This document shows, in pieces, positions 51,216-60,295 of a stretch of 64,000 bases of DNA. Both the position numbers and the translations under genes were made by a program. The stretch is from Schinkia azotoformans LMG 9581 (GTDB taxonomy: Bacteria; Bacillota; Bacilli; Bacillales; Bacillaceae_J). A model generated the notes under the pieces. The model did not search any database. It had not been told where the DNA came from and worked only from the letters and a program-made list of their open reading frames with translations. The DNA is taken from the NCBI RefSeq assembly GCF_000307855.1, contig NZ_AJLR01000004.1, positions 1 through 64,000 of the forward strand, read 5' to 3'. Position 1 is the stretch's first letter; each line of letters begins with the position of its first letter.

Positions 51216-51986
51216 ATAAAAGGGCATACTACGCTGCAATTTACAGATGTTGATTTTACATATAGTGGAAAGGAGCCTGTCATTGTAGAAAAATTAAATT
51301 TCACCGTAAAAGAAGGTGAATTTGTAAGTATTATTGGGCCAAGCGGCTCTGGTAAAACGACACTATTTCGGCTGATTACAGGTCTAGAAAATCCCACCTC
51401 TGGGAACGTAATAATCGATGGTTCAGCCTCCAGCCAACGTTTAGGCAGTGTGGGTTATATGCCCCAACAAGACTTGCTTTTACCTTGGCGAACTGTCTTG
51501 GAAAATGTAACTTTACCGTTGGAAATGGAGGCATCGAAACAAATAGTCCCAAAGGTGGAAGTGTATGACCTACTACAGGAATTTGGTTTGAAGGGGTTTG
51601 AACACTCCTATCCAGCACAATTGTCTGGTGGAATGAAGCAGCGCGTCTCGTTCCTTAGAACAATTATTACTGGATCTAACATTTTATTATTGGACGAACC
51701 ATTTAGTGCGCTAGATGCCATTACAAGATTAACGATGCAAGAGTGGCTTTTAGAGCAATGGGAAAAAATGCAAAAGACCATTTTATTTATTACACATGAT
51801 GTAGATGAAGCTCTTTTCTTGTCCGATCGAATTTTTCTAATCAATAGAACTCCGATAGAGGAATTTACGGAAGTTATAGTTCCATTATCAAGGCCCAGAA
51901 AAATAAGAGATCTTGCCGGGCAAGAAATTGTAAACATAAAGGAACAATTAATAGACCGGCTTCGAATGAAGGTGTACAATGGATAA
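51216..51986 (+). CDS. thiZ: ThiZ-like ABC ATPase for thiamine precursor, apparent ATA start
   Basis: The open frame upstream of the first ATG (51450) encodes essential sequence: LQFTDVDFTYSGKEPVIVEKLNF and Walker A GPSGSGKTT. No ATG, GTG or TTG lies between the AGGAGGGA site (51202-51209) and that coding part; the only codon at correct spacing (6 nt) is ATA at 51216. This gives 256 residues, normal for the family. Signature LSGGMKQRVS, Walker B ILLLDEPFSALD and FITHD follow. It is riboswitch-controlled and partners the permease and binding protein for hydroxymethylpyrimidine-type compounds. Confidence 0.8.
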   Translation: MKGHTTLQFTDVDFTYSGKEPVIVEKLNFTVKEGEFVSIIGPSGSGKTTLFRLITGLENPTSGNVIIDGSASSQRLGSVGYMPQQDLLLPWRTVLENVTLPLEMEASKQIVPKVEVYDLLQEFGLKGFEHSYPAQLSGGMKQRVSFLRTIITGSNILLLDEPFSALDAITRLTMQEWLLEQWEKMQKTILFITHDVDEALFLSDRIFLINRTPIEEFTEVIVPLSRPRKIRDLAGQEIVNIKEQLIDRLRMKVYNG

Positions 51987-52731
51987 ATTTAAATATTATT
52001 TTTCTTCTATAACGATTATTTTATGTGTTTTTATTTTCTGGGAAATAGGAGCCGCGATTGTTAACAAGAAGTATATATTACCTTCTCCAACACAAATATT
52101 GCTTAAGCTGTGGGACTTAAAAGGTGTTCTGTTTTTAAATCATTTACCAGCAACGATGTTGATTATTATCGTAGGATTGTTGACTTCAATCATTATTGGT
52201 GTTGGATTAGCGGTTTGGATGAATATGAATAAGTCGGTGGAAAAAGCTTTTTATCCTCTGTTGATAGCATCACAAACAGTTCCTATTATTGCGTTGGCAC
52301 CGATTTTCGTTCTTTGGTTTGGTTATTCAATCTGGGGTAAGGTTGTAGTCACCGTTTTGATTACATTTTTCCCGATTACAGTGAGTACATTTGATGGCTT
52401 ACGGTCAATTAAAAGCGAGCTTGAAGAATTATTTTTGACAATGGGTGCGTCGAAAAAAGAAATCTTTTTTAAATTAAGTATTCCAACCGCCTTGCCGTTC
52501 TTTTATTCGGGATTAAAGGTGGCTGTTACCTTAAGTGTAATCGGGGCCGCAATAGGAGAATGGTTAGGGGCAAAAGCTGGTTTGGGGTATTTTAGTCGCA
52601 GGATGATGACTCAATTTGATGGCGCAGGTGTATTTGCACCAATCATTTTATTGTCTTTTATCGGTATTCTTTTATTTTTATTAGTAACATATTTAGAAAA
52701 AATATCTTTTAAGTGGAGGAAAATAAAGTGA
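51979..52731 (+). CDS. thiX: ThiX-like ABC permease for thiamine precursor
   Basis: A 250-residue BPD-type permease with six hydrophobic segments and the EAA-loop ELEELFLTMGASKKEIFFKLSIPTALPF. It overlaps the ATPase gene by 8 nt and the binding-protein gene by 4 nt. The TPP riboswitch and the ThiY-like partner give the substrate assignment. Confidence 0.87.
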   Translation: MDKFKYYFSSITIILCVFIFWEIGAAIVNKKYILPSPTQILLKLWDLKGVLFLNHLPATMLIIIVGLLTSIIIGVGLAVWMNMNKSVEKAFYPLLIASQTVPIIALAPIFVLWFGYSIWGKVVVTVLITFFPITVSTFDGLRSIKSELEELFLTMGASKKEIFFKLSIPTALPFFYSGLKVAVTLSVIGAAIGEWLGAKAGLGYFSRRMMTQFDGAGVFAPIILLSFIGILLFLLVTYLEKISFKWRKIK

Positions 52732-53732
52732 AAAAATGGTTGTCTGTAATTTTTTTAGCCGTATTGCTATTTTCTGTTGCAGCTTGCGGTTCAGGTAATA
52801 GTAGTAAAGAGACGTCAACTCAATTAAAAGATGTGGGCATCATGTTGGATTGGTATCCAAACGCATTACATACATTTCTTTATGTAGCAAAGGAGAAAGG
52901 GTATTTTGCTGAAGAAGGAGTTAATCTTGAAATTCAATTTCCGGCTAATCCAACGGATCCACTTAATTTAGCCGCTGCAGGAAAGGTTACTTTAGGCTTA
53001 TATTATCAGCCAGATGTCATTATTGCACGTGCCAATGAAAATATTCCGGTTAAATCTGTTGCATCGATCGTTCGGGCACCATTAAATCATATCGTTTTTA
53101 TGGAAAATAGCCGGATAAAGTCTCCAAAGGATTTAGAAGGGAAAACAGTTGGTTATCCGGGAATTGCTTTAAATGAATCATTGTTAAAAACAATGGTCGA
53201 AAATGACGGAGGTGATCCCAGTCAAGTCGAATTGGTCGATGTTGGTTTTGACTTAGGAGCATCCATTGCAGCAGAGAAAGTTGATGCAGTTATCGGTGCT
53301 TTTATTAATCATGAGGTTCCCGTCCTAAAGCAAAAAGGGTATGAAACTCGAAATTTTAATCCTGTTGAATATGGTGTACCCGCTTATAGTGAAGTTGTCT
53401 TAGTAACAAGTGATGAAACTTTAGAGAATCATAAACAAGAAATAGAAGCATTTTGGAGGGCCGCTGTTAAGGGATATGAGTTTACGAAAGCAAATCCTGA
53501 GGAAGCCTTACAAATTTTATTAACAAATCAAGATGAGGCAAACTTTCCGTTAGTAGCTGAGGTAGAGAAAGAAAGCTTAAGCATATTAATGTCAATGATG
53601 GAGTCCGATCAGGAACCTTTTGGCAGCCAAACAGCCCAATCATGGGAAGAAGTAACGGATTGGCTTAAAGAATCTGGCTTGGTGAAATCAGATCCAAATA
53701 TAGAAGAAATGTTTACGACACTTACAAAATAA
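52728..53732 (+). CDS. thiY: ThiY-like HMP-precursor binding lipoprotein
   Basis: A 334-residue lipoprotein. It starts at GTG 52728 (GGAGG at 52714-52718) and overlaps the permease stop. The lipobox is VAACG. The NMT1/THI5-like fold begins VGIMLDWYPNALHTFLYVAKEKGYF, typical of pyrimidine-precursor (formylaminopyrimidine/HMP) receptors. An earlier in-frame GTG (52713) lies inside the Shine-Dalgarno. Confidence 0.88.
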   Translation: MKKWLSVIFLAVLLFSVAACGSGNSSKETSTQLKDVGIMLDWYPNALHTFLYVAKEKGYFAEEGVNLEIQFPANPTDPLNLAAAGKVTLGLYYQPDVIIARANENIPVKSVASIVRAPLNHIVFMENSRIKSPKDLEGKTVGYPGIALNESLLKTMVENDGGDPSQVELVDVGFDLGASIAAEKVDAVIGAFINHEVPVLKQKGYETRNFNPVEYGVPAYSEVVLVTSDETLENHKQEIEAFWRAAVKGYEFTKANPEEALQILLTNQDEANFPLVAEVEKESLSILMSMMESDQEPFGSQTAQSWEEVTDWLKESGLVKSDPNIEEMFTTLTK

Positions 53733-53826
53733 CAGAAAAATCAGAAAATATGTTGTGCTCGAAAAAAAGATAAAATATAATAATTTTAGGGTAATATCCC
53801 GAATACATTTGCGAGAGGGTGTTAAA

Positions 53827-54048
53827 ATGGAATTTGTTTTAAGTTGTAAAGGCAGTGCTGAACCTTGTGAGGTTACTTTTGATCATGATAACGGCCGTTA
53901 TATGCTTAGGAAAGCAGACCGAAGCGGTGAGTTTTTTAACACCCCACAGCAATTAGTCGAATGGATCGAAGAAAACTGGACGATAAAGGATTTCTATGAT
54001 CCGGAGGAGTTTATTAAAATGGTGAATGAAATAAAAAACAATCTTTAA
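53827..54048 (+). CDS. Small conserved-looking cytoplasmic protein
   Basis: A 73-residue protein, MEFVLSCKGSAEPCEVTFDH at the start and PQQLVEWIEENW in the middle. It has a beta-rich first half and a helical second half, with no TM segment. GAGAGGGTG precedes the ATG. I do not recognise a family. A very strong terminator follows. Confidence 0.6.
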   Translation: MEFVLSCKGSAEPCEVTFDHDNGRYMLRKADRSGEFFNTPQQLVEWIEENWTIKDFYDPEEFIKMVNEIKNNL

Positions 54049-54063
54049 TTACTCTCCCAAACT

Positions 54064-54097
54064 AAAAAGCAAAACCCTTGCAAGGGTTTTGCTTTTT
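54064..54097. terminator. Strong palindromic terminator
   Basis: AAAAAGCAAAACCCTT and its complement form a perfect stem ending in T-runs in both directions. Confidence 0.9.
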
Positions 54098-54245
54098 ATT
54101 GTCTAGCTCCAGCGACCAGCGACTCGTAAATTTCACTCATCTCCCTACGATAAGTCAACAACAGAGGAATCGCTTCGCTCATCGCCGGATATCCTTTATC
54201 TCAGTCGATGCGATCCAGTTTATACGTCGCTAAACGGTCGCTTTC
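54098..54245 (+). repeat. Dispersed Bacillaceae-type repeat, copy 2, with adjoining non-coding stretch
   Basis: 54098-54126 matches 22335-22363 in inverse orientation (28/29). The rest to about 54245 has higher GC than its surroundings and phrases such as CGCTTCGCTCATCGCCGGATATCC, split here by no coding frame of note. No genes were found between 54049 and 54255. Confidence 0.6.
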
Positions 54246-54255
54246 GCTTTTCTAA

Positions 54256-54405
54256 TTAATATCCCCAAGAAGCACCAACGATAATTAAAAGGATGAATAG
54301 TACAACGATTAACGCAAAGCCACGTCCGTAGCCGAAGCCGCAGCCGCCATAACCAAAGCCTCCGTATCCGCAGCATCCGCCACCAAATCCACCGTATCCG
54401 AACAT
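54256..54405 (-). CDS. YjcZ-family sporulation peptide (Gly/Tyr/Cys-rich)
   Basis: A 49-residue peptide: a Gly/Tyr/Phe/Cys-rich head ([19 protein letters not shown]) and a C-terminal TM helix [19 protein letters not shown], the YjcZ signature. AAAGGAGTT precedes the ATG. Members are sporulation-associated; the molecular function is unknown. Confidence 0.88.
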   Translation of the reverse strand: MFGYGGFGGGCCGYGGFGYGGCGFGYGRGFALIVVLFILLIIVGASWGY

Positions 54406-54668
54406 ATAATTCAACTCCTTTCTGAGAATGTAAACCATCAAAGAATGAGTGTTGCTCTACAGAGTGCCCTTTGAGCAATCTGTACATTAATAACATATGG
54501 AAAACAAAATTAATCCGTATAGTTATTTGCCCTGTTTCTGATAAAATAGGCGTTTATTATTTTTGTCTCTATTTTTTAGATAATAGGGGATATGCCTATA
54601 ACATTTATGAACATTTGTCATAGGTTAATAGTGTGTTAGTTACAGTAATTTAAAGGAGGAGAATAAAT

Positions 54669-54806
54669 ATGGCATATGGATTTGGATATGGGTATGGTGC
54701 TTGCGGTTGTGGATGTGGTGGATTCGGTTATGGTGCAAACGCCTTCGCTTTAATTGTAGTTTTATTTATTCTTTTAATTATAGTAGGTGCCGCCTGGAGA
54801 TGCTAA
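54669..54806 (+). CDS. YjcZ-family sporulation peptide
   Basis: A 45-residue peptide starting [20 protein letters not shown], with tail [32 protein letters not shown] lies upstream. Divergent from the preceding YjcZ gene; it ends in Arg-Cys where the others end in Gly-Tyr or Val-Tyr. Confidence 0.88.
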   Translation: MAYGFGYGYGACGCGCGGFGYGANAFALIVVLFILLIIVGAAWRC

Positions 54807-54892
54807 TACCCATTTGATTCGCTCACAATTAAACAGTAGTCCTATTCTCTTAATGAGTGGGGCTACCTTTTTTTATTGATGAAAATAAAAGA

Positions 54893-54921
54893 ACCCGCTT
54901 TAGCGTCCAAGCGGGCTATAT
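54893..54921 (-). terminator. Terminator of the third YjcZ gene
   Basis: AACCCGCTT pairs with AAGCGGGCT, T-rich on the minus strand. Confidence 0.7.
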
Positions 54922-54962
54922 AAAAAAAGGAGGTAGAAGATAATAGTGGAAAAAGTTAAAAC

Positions 54963-55058
54963 CTAGTAGACGAAACTGGTGCCTACAATTATCAACAAGA
55001 TAAATAGGACGACAATTAACGCAAAGTTATTGCCATATCCGCCGTGCCCGCCGCTCAT
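54963..55058 (-). CDS. Short YjcZ-family sporulation peptide
   Basis: A 31-residue peptide [20 protein letters not shown] followed by LLIIVGTSFVY. GGGGGTGAT lies upstream of the ATG (55056-55058). The core helix is nearly identical to the two neighbouring YjcZ peptides, so the three arose by local duplication. Confidence 0.87.
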   Translation of the reverse strand: MSGGHGGYGNNFALIVVLFILLIIVGTSFVY

Positions 55059-55169
55059 AATGATCACCCCCTTGTTGTGTTTACTCATAAATTATGTCTG
55101 TTCATCTTTTTATGTATAGTTGCATGTCCTCCACAAATAAAAAAGGGCAAATTTGTTTGTAGCAAATAA

Positions 55170-55196
55170 TAAAAAAACCGGGGATCCCGGTTTTTG
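55170..55196 (-). terminator. Terminator of the DUF3905-like gene
   Basis: AAAACCGGG pairs with CCCGGTTTT around GAT, with T/A-runs on both sides. Confidence 0.85.
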
Positions 55197-55210
55197 TTGA
55201 TTACCCTATT

Positions 55211-55564
55211 TTAATCAGTACCTTTACTTACATCTTTGGTTGGATGCATAAATGGGGCGGCTTGTGGTGGTTTTTGCTTTTCAACAAGATCAATATTTTC
55301 ATCTGTATTCCAACCAATATCATTCGTCGGATGAACCCATTCGTCCCCGGCCATAACAGAAGGGTCTGTTTCTTTCGTCCATTGATTTAATGGTGAGTTT
55401 GGAGAATCGTAAAAGCTATCACCTATAACAACCCCCTGTTCATTCACAAAAGGTGGTTCAATTTTAATCCCGCTATCTTTAAAATTAGGGGATGAAATTT
55501 GATGCGGCATTGTTCCATCAATTAATGGAGATTTTAAATTTTCTTTTTTCTCATTTTTACTCAT
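55211..55564 (-). CDS. DUF3905-like protein
   Basis: A 117-residue hydrophilic protein. Motifs PFVNEQGVVIGDSFYDSPNS, ETDPSVMAGDEWVHPTNDIG and a second HPTKDVSKGT resemble DUF3905 as I remember it from spore-formers. It has no TM segment. The ATG at 55562-55564 has AGAGGTGAT upstream; a longer frame to 55678 has none. The function is unknown. Confidence 0.65.
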   Translation of the reverse strand: MSKNEKKENLKSPLIDGTMPHQISSPNFKDSGIKIEPPFVNEQGVVIGDSFYDSPNSPLNQWTKETDPSVMAGDEWVHPTNDIGWNTDENIDLVEKQKPPQAAPFMHPTKDVSKGTD

Positions 55565-55623
55565 ATGTATCACCTCTTTAGCACTATTGTTGTTAGTATG
55601 TCTTGGACAAGTTGTCGATATAC

Positions 55624-55655
55624 AAAAACTACCTTCCACAAGGAAAGGTAGTTTA
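55624..55655 (-). terminator. Terminator overlapping the stop of the small membrane protein gene
   Basis: AAACTACCTT pairs with AAGGTAGTTT. On the minus strand TTTTTGTAT follows. It overlaps the TAA of the gene at 55653-55832. Confidence 0.75.
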
Positions 55656-55832
55656 AATCGAAATCCTGTTTCGGTCATAAATTGATATTAATACAAGTCC
55701 GAGCAAAAATAGTGGAAGCCAACTGAAGATGAGAATAGTAAATTGTCCAAATGTTTTCATTCCTGTATTCGGGGTCAGGCAAAGAATCAAGCTTATAATA
55801 AGCCCCATAAAAAGATATAAAAATAAGGCCAT
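55653..55832 (-). CDS. Small two-helix membrane protein
   Basis: A 59-residue protein starting MALFLYLFMGLIISLILCLT, with a second hydrophobic segment FTILIFSWLPLFLLGLVLIS and tail IYDRNRISI. GGAGTTG lies upstream. The function is unknown; two TM helices with a short outer loop (PNTGMKTFGQ). Confidence 0.65.
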   Translation of the reverse strand: MALFLYLFMGLIISLILCLTPNTGMKTFGQFTILIFSWLPLFLLGLVLISIYDRNRISI

Positions 55833-55959
55833 TTGGCATCAACTCCACTTTTTAAGATAGAGTATTGTATGCAATTTATGATGATTTGGTGAATGAGTAA
55901 CTTAAATTTGCAGCATTCTATATATAGTAACGTCATTTCAGAAAATGGAGGAATTTATT

Positions 55960-56124
55960 ATGAAACGAAAAGTGAAGCACGATGCAGCGAAAACGAATAA
56001 CAAGACACCTGTTGAAAGTATGCCACAGGTAGAATTTGATAATGAATTTACTGATCTGAAAGCCTTTAAAACAGCTGAAAATGCTAGGATTTCTAACAGA
56101 ATTGAAGATGAAGGAAAACGATAA
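55960..56124 (+). CDS. Small basic/acidic protein of unknown function
   Basis: A 54-residue hydrophilic protein starting MKRKVKHDAAKTNNKTPVES and containing EFDNEFTDLKAFKTAENARI. TGGAGGAA precedes the ATG. It is followed 16 nt later by another small hydrophilic gene, likely the same transcript. The composition resembles minor spore proteins, but no family is recognised. Confidence 0.6.
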   Translation: MKRKVKHDAAKTNNKTPVESMPQVEFDNEFTDLKAFKTAENARISNRIEDEGKR

Positions 56125-56140
56125 AGGGAGGAATCATTAA

Positions 56141-56335
56141 ATGGGTAAAAAAAATCCAAGGCATAATAACCCAGAAGTAAAAAGCCAACAAACTCCGAGA
56201 GGGAATAGCAAAGAAGAGTTTGGTCTGGAATTCAGTGATGTAAATGCCAGTAAACAATTTGAAATTGCGGCTGCTAAAAAATATGCGCAAGCAGAAAAGG
56301 AAAAATCGGAAGGAGCACGCCGAAATTCAGAATAG
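56141..56335 (+). CDS. Small Lys/Glu/Ala-rich protein, spore-type composition
   Basis: A 64-residue protein starting MGKKNPRHNNPEVKSQQTPR. The stretch EEFGLEFSDVNASKQFEIAA resembles the FG-x-EF segments of gamma-type SASPs, but the protein is not repeated and is unassigned. The Shine-Dalgarno is GGGAGGAAT. Confidence 0.6.
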   Translation: MGKKNPRHNNPEVKSQQTPRGNSKEEFGLEFSDVNASKQFEIAAAKKYAQAEKEKSEGARRNSE

Positions 56336-56336
56336 T

Positions 56337-56362
56337 AAAAAGGCTGATTGTATCAGCCTTCA
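56337..56362. terminator. Terminator between convergent genes
   Basis: AAGGCTGA pairs with TCAGCCTT across 5 nt. Confidence 0.75.
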
Positions 56363-58110
56363 ATGTTTTTTAATGACGCTGTAAAAAGGGCGCTCTTTTT
56401 TAGGGTAGGATTATAAAAAATTAGCATTAATGTTGATTCATTATTGATAGACCCGGTTTGAAGATAATGACCGATATCAAATGGGATGACTTCCATAATC
56501 GTATGCTTGTGTAAATCCTTTTCAGATAATGAAAGCTGCACAAATTCCTCACCTAATATGGAAGGAGTTTCACTAAGTGTTTTTAAATACTCAGAACGTA
56601 AATCCTTATCAAATTTATCTTGCCACCATGGCTTACGTGGCTTATGAGATTTGCTGATTAAATAATCATATTTCATCATTGCTTCAATCACAATTAAAGG
56701 CAATTGCTCCTTCGTACTTAAAAACATAAACAATCTTTCAAATAAATCTTCAAGTTGATGCCCAATCCGACTCCAGCCTTTCTTGTCCCAATAGGCACCA
56801 AACTCCTGAAAGAAATCGAATGGTGAATCAAAAACATTCCATACCAAATATAGTAAAGTAGTATCCATGCGATGAGCATTCCAATATTTTTCAAGTACAT
56901 CTTCTACTTGTTTTATTCTTAAGATATCGTTAAACGGTAAAACATTATTCCCTAAAATCTCATATGGGGAATGGTCTTCATATATATATCCGTACTTTTC
57001 AGCCTCTCTTCTAAGACCTGTTCCCCGCAGCATTTTCAGAAAACCAAGCTGTAATTCCTCCGGTTCGAATGCAAAAACATCATTAAACGTCTTTCTGAAT
57101 GAATCATAGTCCTCTTCAGGTAAACCGGCAATTAAATCTAAATGCTGGGCAATTTTACCGCCTTCCTTGACCATTTGCACAGTCCTTGTTAGTTTTTCAA
57201 AGTTTTGCTTTCTTTTGACTAGCGCATTTGTATAATCGTTGGTGGATTGAATCCCTATTTCAAATCGAAATAATCCTTCCGGGGCATGATCATTTAAAAA
57301 TTGAAGGACTTCTGGCCGCATAATGTCAGCTGTTATTTCAAATTGAAAGACAGTACCAGGATAGTGGTGATCAATTAAAAATTGAAACATTTCCATTGCA
57401 TAGCTGCGGCTAATATTAAAGGTTCTGTCTACAAATTTCAATGTTTTGGCGCCATGCTCCATTAAAAATAAAATATCTTCTTTTATTTTATCACGATTGA
57501 AATAGCGAACCCCAACTTCGATTGATGAAAGACAAAATTGACATGTAAAAGGGCAGCCACGACTTGTCTCTATGTACACAACGCGCTTTGATAAATTTGG
57601 AAAATCCTCCGGAAATCGATAAGGAGAAGGGATTGTTGCTAAATCAAGTTTTTCACGCTGTGGGTTAATAACCACTTCTTCATTTCTTCGGTAAGCAATA
57701 CCGGCAACATTGCGATAGTCCTGCGTTGAAGACATTTCAGTAAGCAATGACTTAAACGTACTTTCGCCTTCACCGATCGCAATAAAATCTACTTCGTTAA
57801 TCTTCTCCATCCATTCAAACGTATCATAGGTTACCTCCGGGCCACCTAAAACGATGATGAGCTTCGGTTGAATTTTTTTTAGCATTTTAATTACTTTTAT
57901 CGTTTCTTCAATGTTCCAAATGTAACAGCTAAATCCTATTACATCTGGGCCTTTTGAGTATAAGTCAGATACAATATTCATGACCGGGTCATTAATCGTG
58001 TATTCTGCTAGTTGAATATGAAATTCAGGTTCTGCATAAGCCTTTAAATATCGTAAAGCAAGGCTTGTATGGATAAACTTTGCATTTAATGTAGAACAAA
58101 TAATATTCAT
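56353..58110 (-). CDS. B12-binding radical SAM protein (DUF4080 C-terminus)
   Basis: A 585-residue enzyme. An N-terminal cobalamin-binding-like Rossmann domain (residues 1-130, VIGFSCYIWNIEETIKVI, IIVLGGPEV, DFIAIGEGE) is followed by the radical SAM core with the Cys triad SRGCPFTCQFCLS and the DLIAGLPEEDYDSF motif. The C-terminal region (about 370-585) matches DUF4080-type extensions. The reaction is unknown in these proteins. An AAAGGAG site precedes the ATG; it is monocistronic. Confidence 0.88.
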   Translation of the reverse strand: MNIICSTLNAKFIHTSLALRYLKAYAEPEFHIQLAEYTINDPVMNIVSDLYSKGPDVIGFSCYIWNIEETIKVIKMLKKIQPKLIIVLGGPEVTYDTFEWMEKINEVDFIAIGEGESTFKSLLTEMSSTQDYRNVAGIAYRRNEEVVINPQREKLDLATIPSPYRFPEDFPNLSKRVVYIETSRGCPFTCQFCLSSIEVGVRYFNRDKIKEDILFLMEHGAKTLKFVDRTFNISRSYAMEMFQFLIDHHYPGTVFQFEITADIMRPEVLQFLNDHAPEGLFRFEIGIQSTNDYTNALVKRKQNFEKLTRTVQMVKEGGKIAQHLDLIAGLPEEDYDSFRKTFNDVFAFEPEELQLGFLKMLRGTGLRREAEKYGYIYEDHSPYEILGNNVLPFNDILRIKQVEDVLEKYWNAHRMDTTLLYLVWNVFDSPFDFFQEFGAYWDKKGWSRIGHQLEDLFERLFMFLSTKEQLPLIVIEAMMKYDYLISKSHKPRKPWWQDKFDKDLRSEYLKTLSETPSILGEEFVQLSLSEKDLHKHTIMEVIPFDIGHYLQTGSINNESTLMLIFYNPTLKKSALFTASLKNIEG

Positions 58111-58169
58111 AAATTTACTCCTTTATTCCCTAATCTTACTATTCTATCACAATTTACCAAATTTAAATC

Positions 58170-58195
58170 AAAACGAACCGGAAAGATCCGGTTCG
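58170..58195 (-). terminator. Terminator after the 58-kb chemoreceptor gene
   Basis: CGAACCGGA and TCCGGTTCG pair around AAGA. The minus strand continues TTTTGATTT. Confidence 0.85.
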
Positions 58196-58198
58196 CTA

Positions 58199-60259
58199 TT
58201 ATAATCTAAATCGTCCAACAGAGTGTTTTAATTCTTGAGTTAAATCATGCAGTCTTGAGGAAATTTCCTTTACTTTTTGAACTGAATCCATTTGTTCATC
58301 CGTTGTGCCTGTTACCTCTTCAACGCCGGCTGTTGTTGTTTGACTTACATTGGTTACCCGTTCAATCGAAATAAATATATCATTACTGCGCTTTGAAATT
58401 TCATCGGCTGTTTGTGCGATATTTTCAATATTATTTGATAGGTCATCAATATAGGTTACAATCTGATGGAAATTCCTTTCACTATCATTCACTACTTCGG
58501 AACCTTCTTCAACTGATTTTTTACTTTGGTCAATATTGATCAAGGCCTTTGTAGAATCACTTTGAATTTCAGAAATTAAAGTCGACACTTTTTCAACGGA
58601 TTTGCTTGATTGCTCCGCTAATTTTTTTACCTCCTGGGCCACTACAGCAAAGCCTTTGCCTTGTTCACCTGCTCTTGCCGCCTCAATTGATGCATTTAAG
58701 GAAAGTAAATTTGTCTGTTCAGAAATATCATGGATTAATTTTGTAATATCGCTAATTTGTTGTAATCTCATATCGAGTGTTTTCATTATATTACTCGACT
58801 CAACTGATTGTTTAACAATAATGTCCATATTTGATTTCATTTTTTCCATTGCCATTTTACCTTCTGAAGAAACTTCTTTTGTTTTTCGGGCTTGTCCGGC
58901 AATAGTTGAAATATTTTCTGACATAGACTGCATTGAATTGGCATTGTGCTCAACATTGTTAGCAACACTGAACATATCTGTGCTCAGCTTATCAGCACCT
59001 AAAGAAACTTCACCCATAGCGTCATTTATAATTTTAGCAACTGAGCTTGAAACTTCGGCTTGTTCATTCAATATGTTTGAGCTTTGATCGACTTCATGGG
59101 CGAGGTTGTTAATTTTTTTAACCATGTCTCGTAAACTGTCTATCGTTCTATTTACCGAATGGAGCAGCATGCCGATTTCGTCCTTTGACTTCACTTGTAA
59201 CTTACTTGAAAGGTCACCATTACTAACAGCCTCCATTAAAGAAGATACGCTATTAATCGGTTGAACAAAATATCTGGCGATGAGCCAGCTTATGACAATG
59301 GAAATAGCGATTAACAGAATGATAACAATCACCTGGATGGATACTAATTTTGATAGGCTACTCTCAGTCATTGTATTGGCTTCTGTTATTTTATTGCTCA
59401 TATTTGTACCAATTGTTTTTGTAAACGATGATACCTCTTCCTGTGGGATTACAGATAAAACGGTCCAACCTGTTTTTTCATGGACAAGAGGAAGATAGGT
59501 TACTTGATTAATGTCTAATAAAATTCTTCCATCACTAATTTCTTTGAAAAACGGTAAGTCGTTTACCTTCTTAGCCTCCTTAACAAGCTCCAGGTCTTTA
59601 TGTCCGATAATAGAGCGATCAGCACCTATTAAAGCTATAAAACCAGTTTCACCGACTTTAATTTGTGAAATATATTCACTTAAAAGAGTGGCATTTAGGT
59701 CAGCAGATATTACGCCAGAAAATTGATTGTTAGTGTATATAGGTGTGCTGATTGTAATGAATGATTTGCCGCTTTTACCTTTTTGCATATTTGAGATGTA
59801 GATTTGATCATTCTTTAATGCTTTTGCTTTTTGGTACCACTCTTCGCTAATTTGTTTTGGTTCCATTTTATCTTTTGAATAAGTCGCAAGGATTCCGTTA
59901 TTGGACGCTATATACATGGATGAAATATACTCATTTTTGTTTACAAATCCTTGAAACAGCTGCTTTAGGATAGCAGGGTTGGTAATGCTTTTGCTGGCGT
60001 TTAAAGGATATTCAATCGACTGGATTATATTATCTAATTTTTCAACCACATTTTTTCCTTCAAGATAGGTGAGGGTACCCGCATAATGGCCTGAAAATCC
60101 GCTAACATCTCTTTCAACGACTTCTGACAGGCCATTTGTTAAATTATCTACATTATTGGAAAAGTTTTTTATTGAAATGTAAGTAAATAATGAACAAATT
60201 AATATAATAATAGATGATAAGCCTGCAACGCCGGTAATTAATTTTGCTTTTAACTTCAT
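58199..60259 (-). CDS. Methyl-accepting chemotaxis protein with double Cache sensor
   Basis: A 686-residue receptor: TM1 (7-30), a dCache region (about 60-275: [53 protein letters not shown]), TM2 about 305-325, HAMP ([16 protein letters not shown]) and a signalling tip [39 protein letters not shown]. The tip has LSLNAS instead of LALNAA. GGAGGAA precedes the ATG. The ligand is unknown. An EAL protein gene lies just upstream in the same direction. Confidence 0.92.
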   Translation of the reverse strand: MKLKAKLITGVAGLSSIIILICSLFTYISIKNFSNNVDNLTNGLSEVVERDVSGFSGHYAGTLTYLEGKNVVEKLDNIIQSIEYPLNASKSITNPAILKQLFQGFVNKNEYISSMYIASNNGILATYSKDKMEPKQISEEWYQKAKALKNDQIYISNMQKGKSGKSFITISTPIYTNNQFSGVISADLNATLLSEYISQIKVGETGFIALIGADRSIIGHKDLELVKEAKKVNDLPFFKEISDGRILLDINQVTYLPLVHEKTGWTVLSVIPQEEVSSFTKTIGTNMSNKITEANTMTESSLSKLVSIQVIVIILLIAISIVISWLIARYFVQPINSVSSLMEAVSNGDLSSKLQVKSKDEIGMLLHSVNRTIDSLRDMVKKINNLAHEVDQSSNILNEQAEVSSSVAKIINDAMGEVSLGADKLSTDMFSVANNVEHNANSMQSMSENISTIAGQARKTKEVSSEGKMAMEKMKSNMDIIVKQSVESSNIMKTLDMRLQQISDITKLIHDISEQTNLLSLNASIEAARAGEQGKGFAVVAQEVKKLAEQSSKSVEKVSTLISEIQSDSTKALINIDQSKKSVEEGSEVVNDSERNFHQIVTYIDDLSNNIENIAQTADEISKRSNDIFISIERVTNVSQTTTAGVEEVTGTTDEQMDSVQKVKEISSRLHDLTQELKHSVGRFRL

Positions 60260-60295
60260 CGTAATTCCTCCGTTATACCGTAAATTATCTCTAAC

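Noticed and set aside
51450-51986. Truncated ABC ATPase pseudogene
   Set aside because: The same frame is open upstream through Walker A to a good Shine-Dalgarno, so the gene is full length but for an odd start codon.
54230-54496. 88-residue minus-strand frame with Trp/Arg-rich repeats
   Set aside because: It is another frame of the Gly/Tyr/Cys-rich YjcZ gene. The Trp/Arg/Leu composition is an artefact of GC-rich glycine codons.
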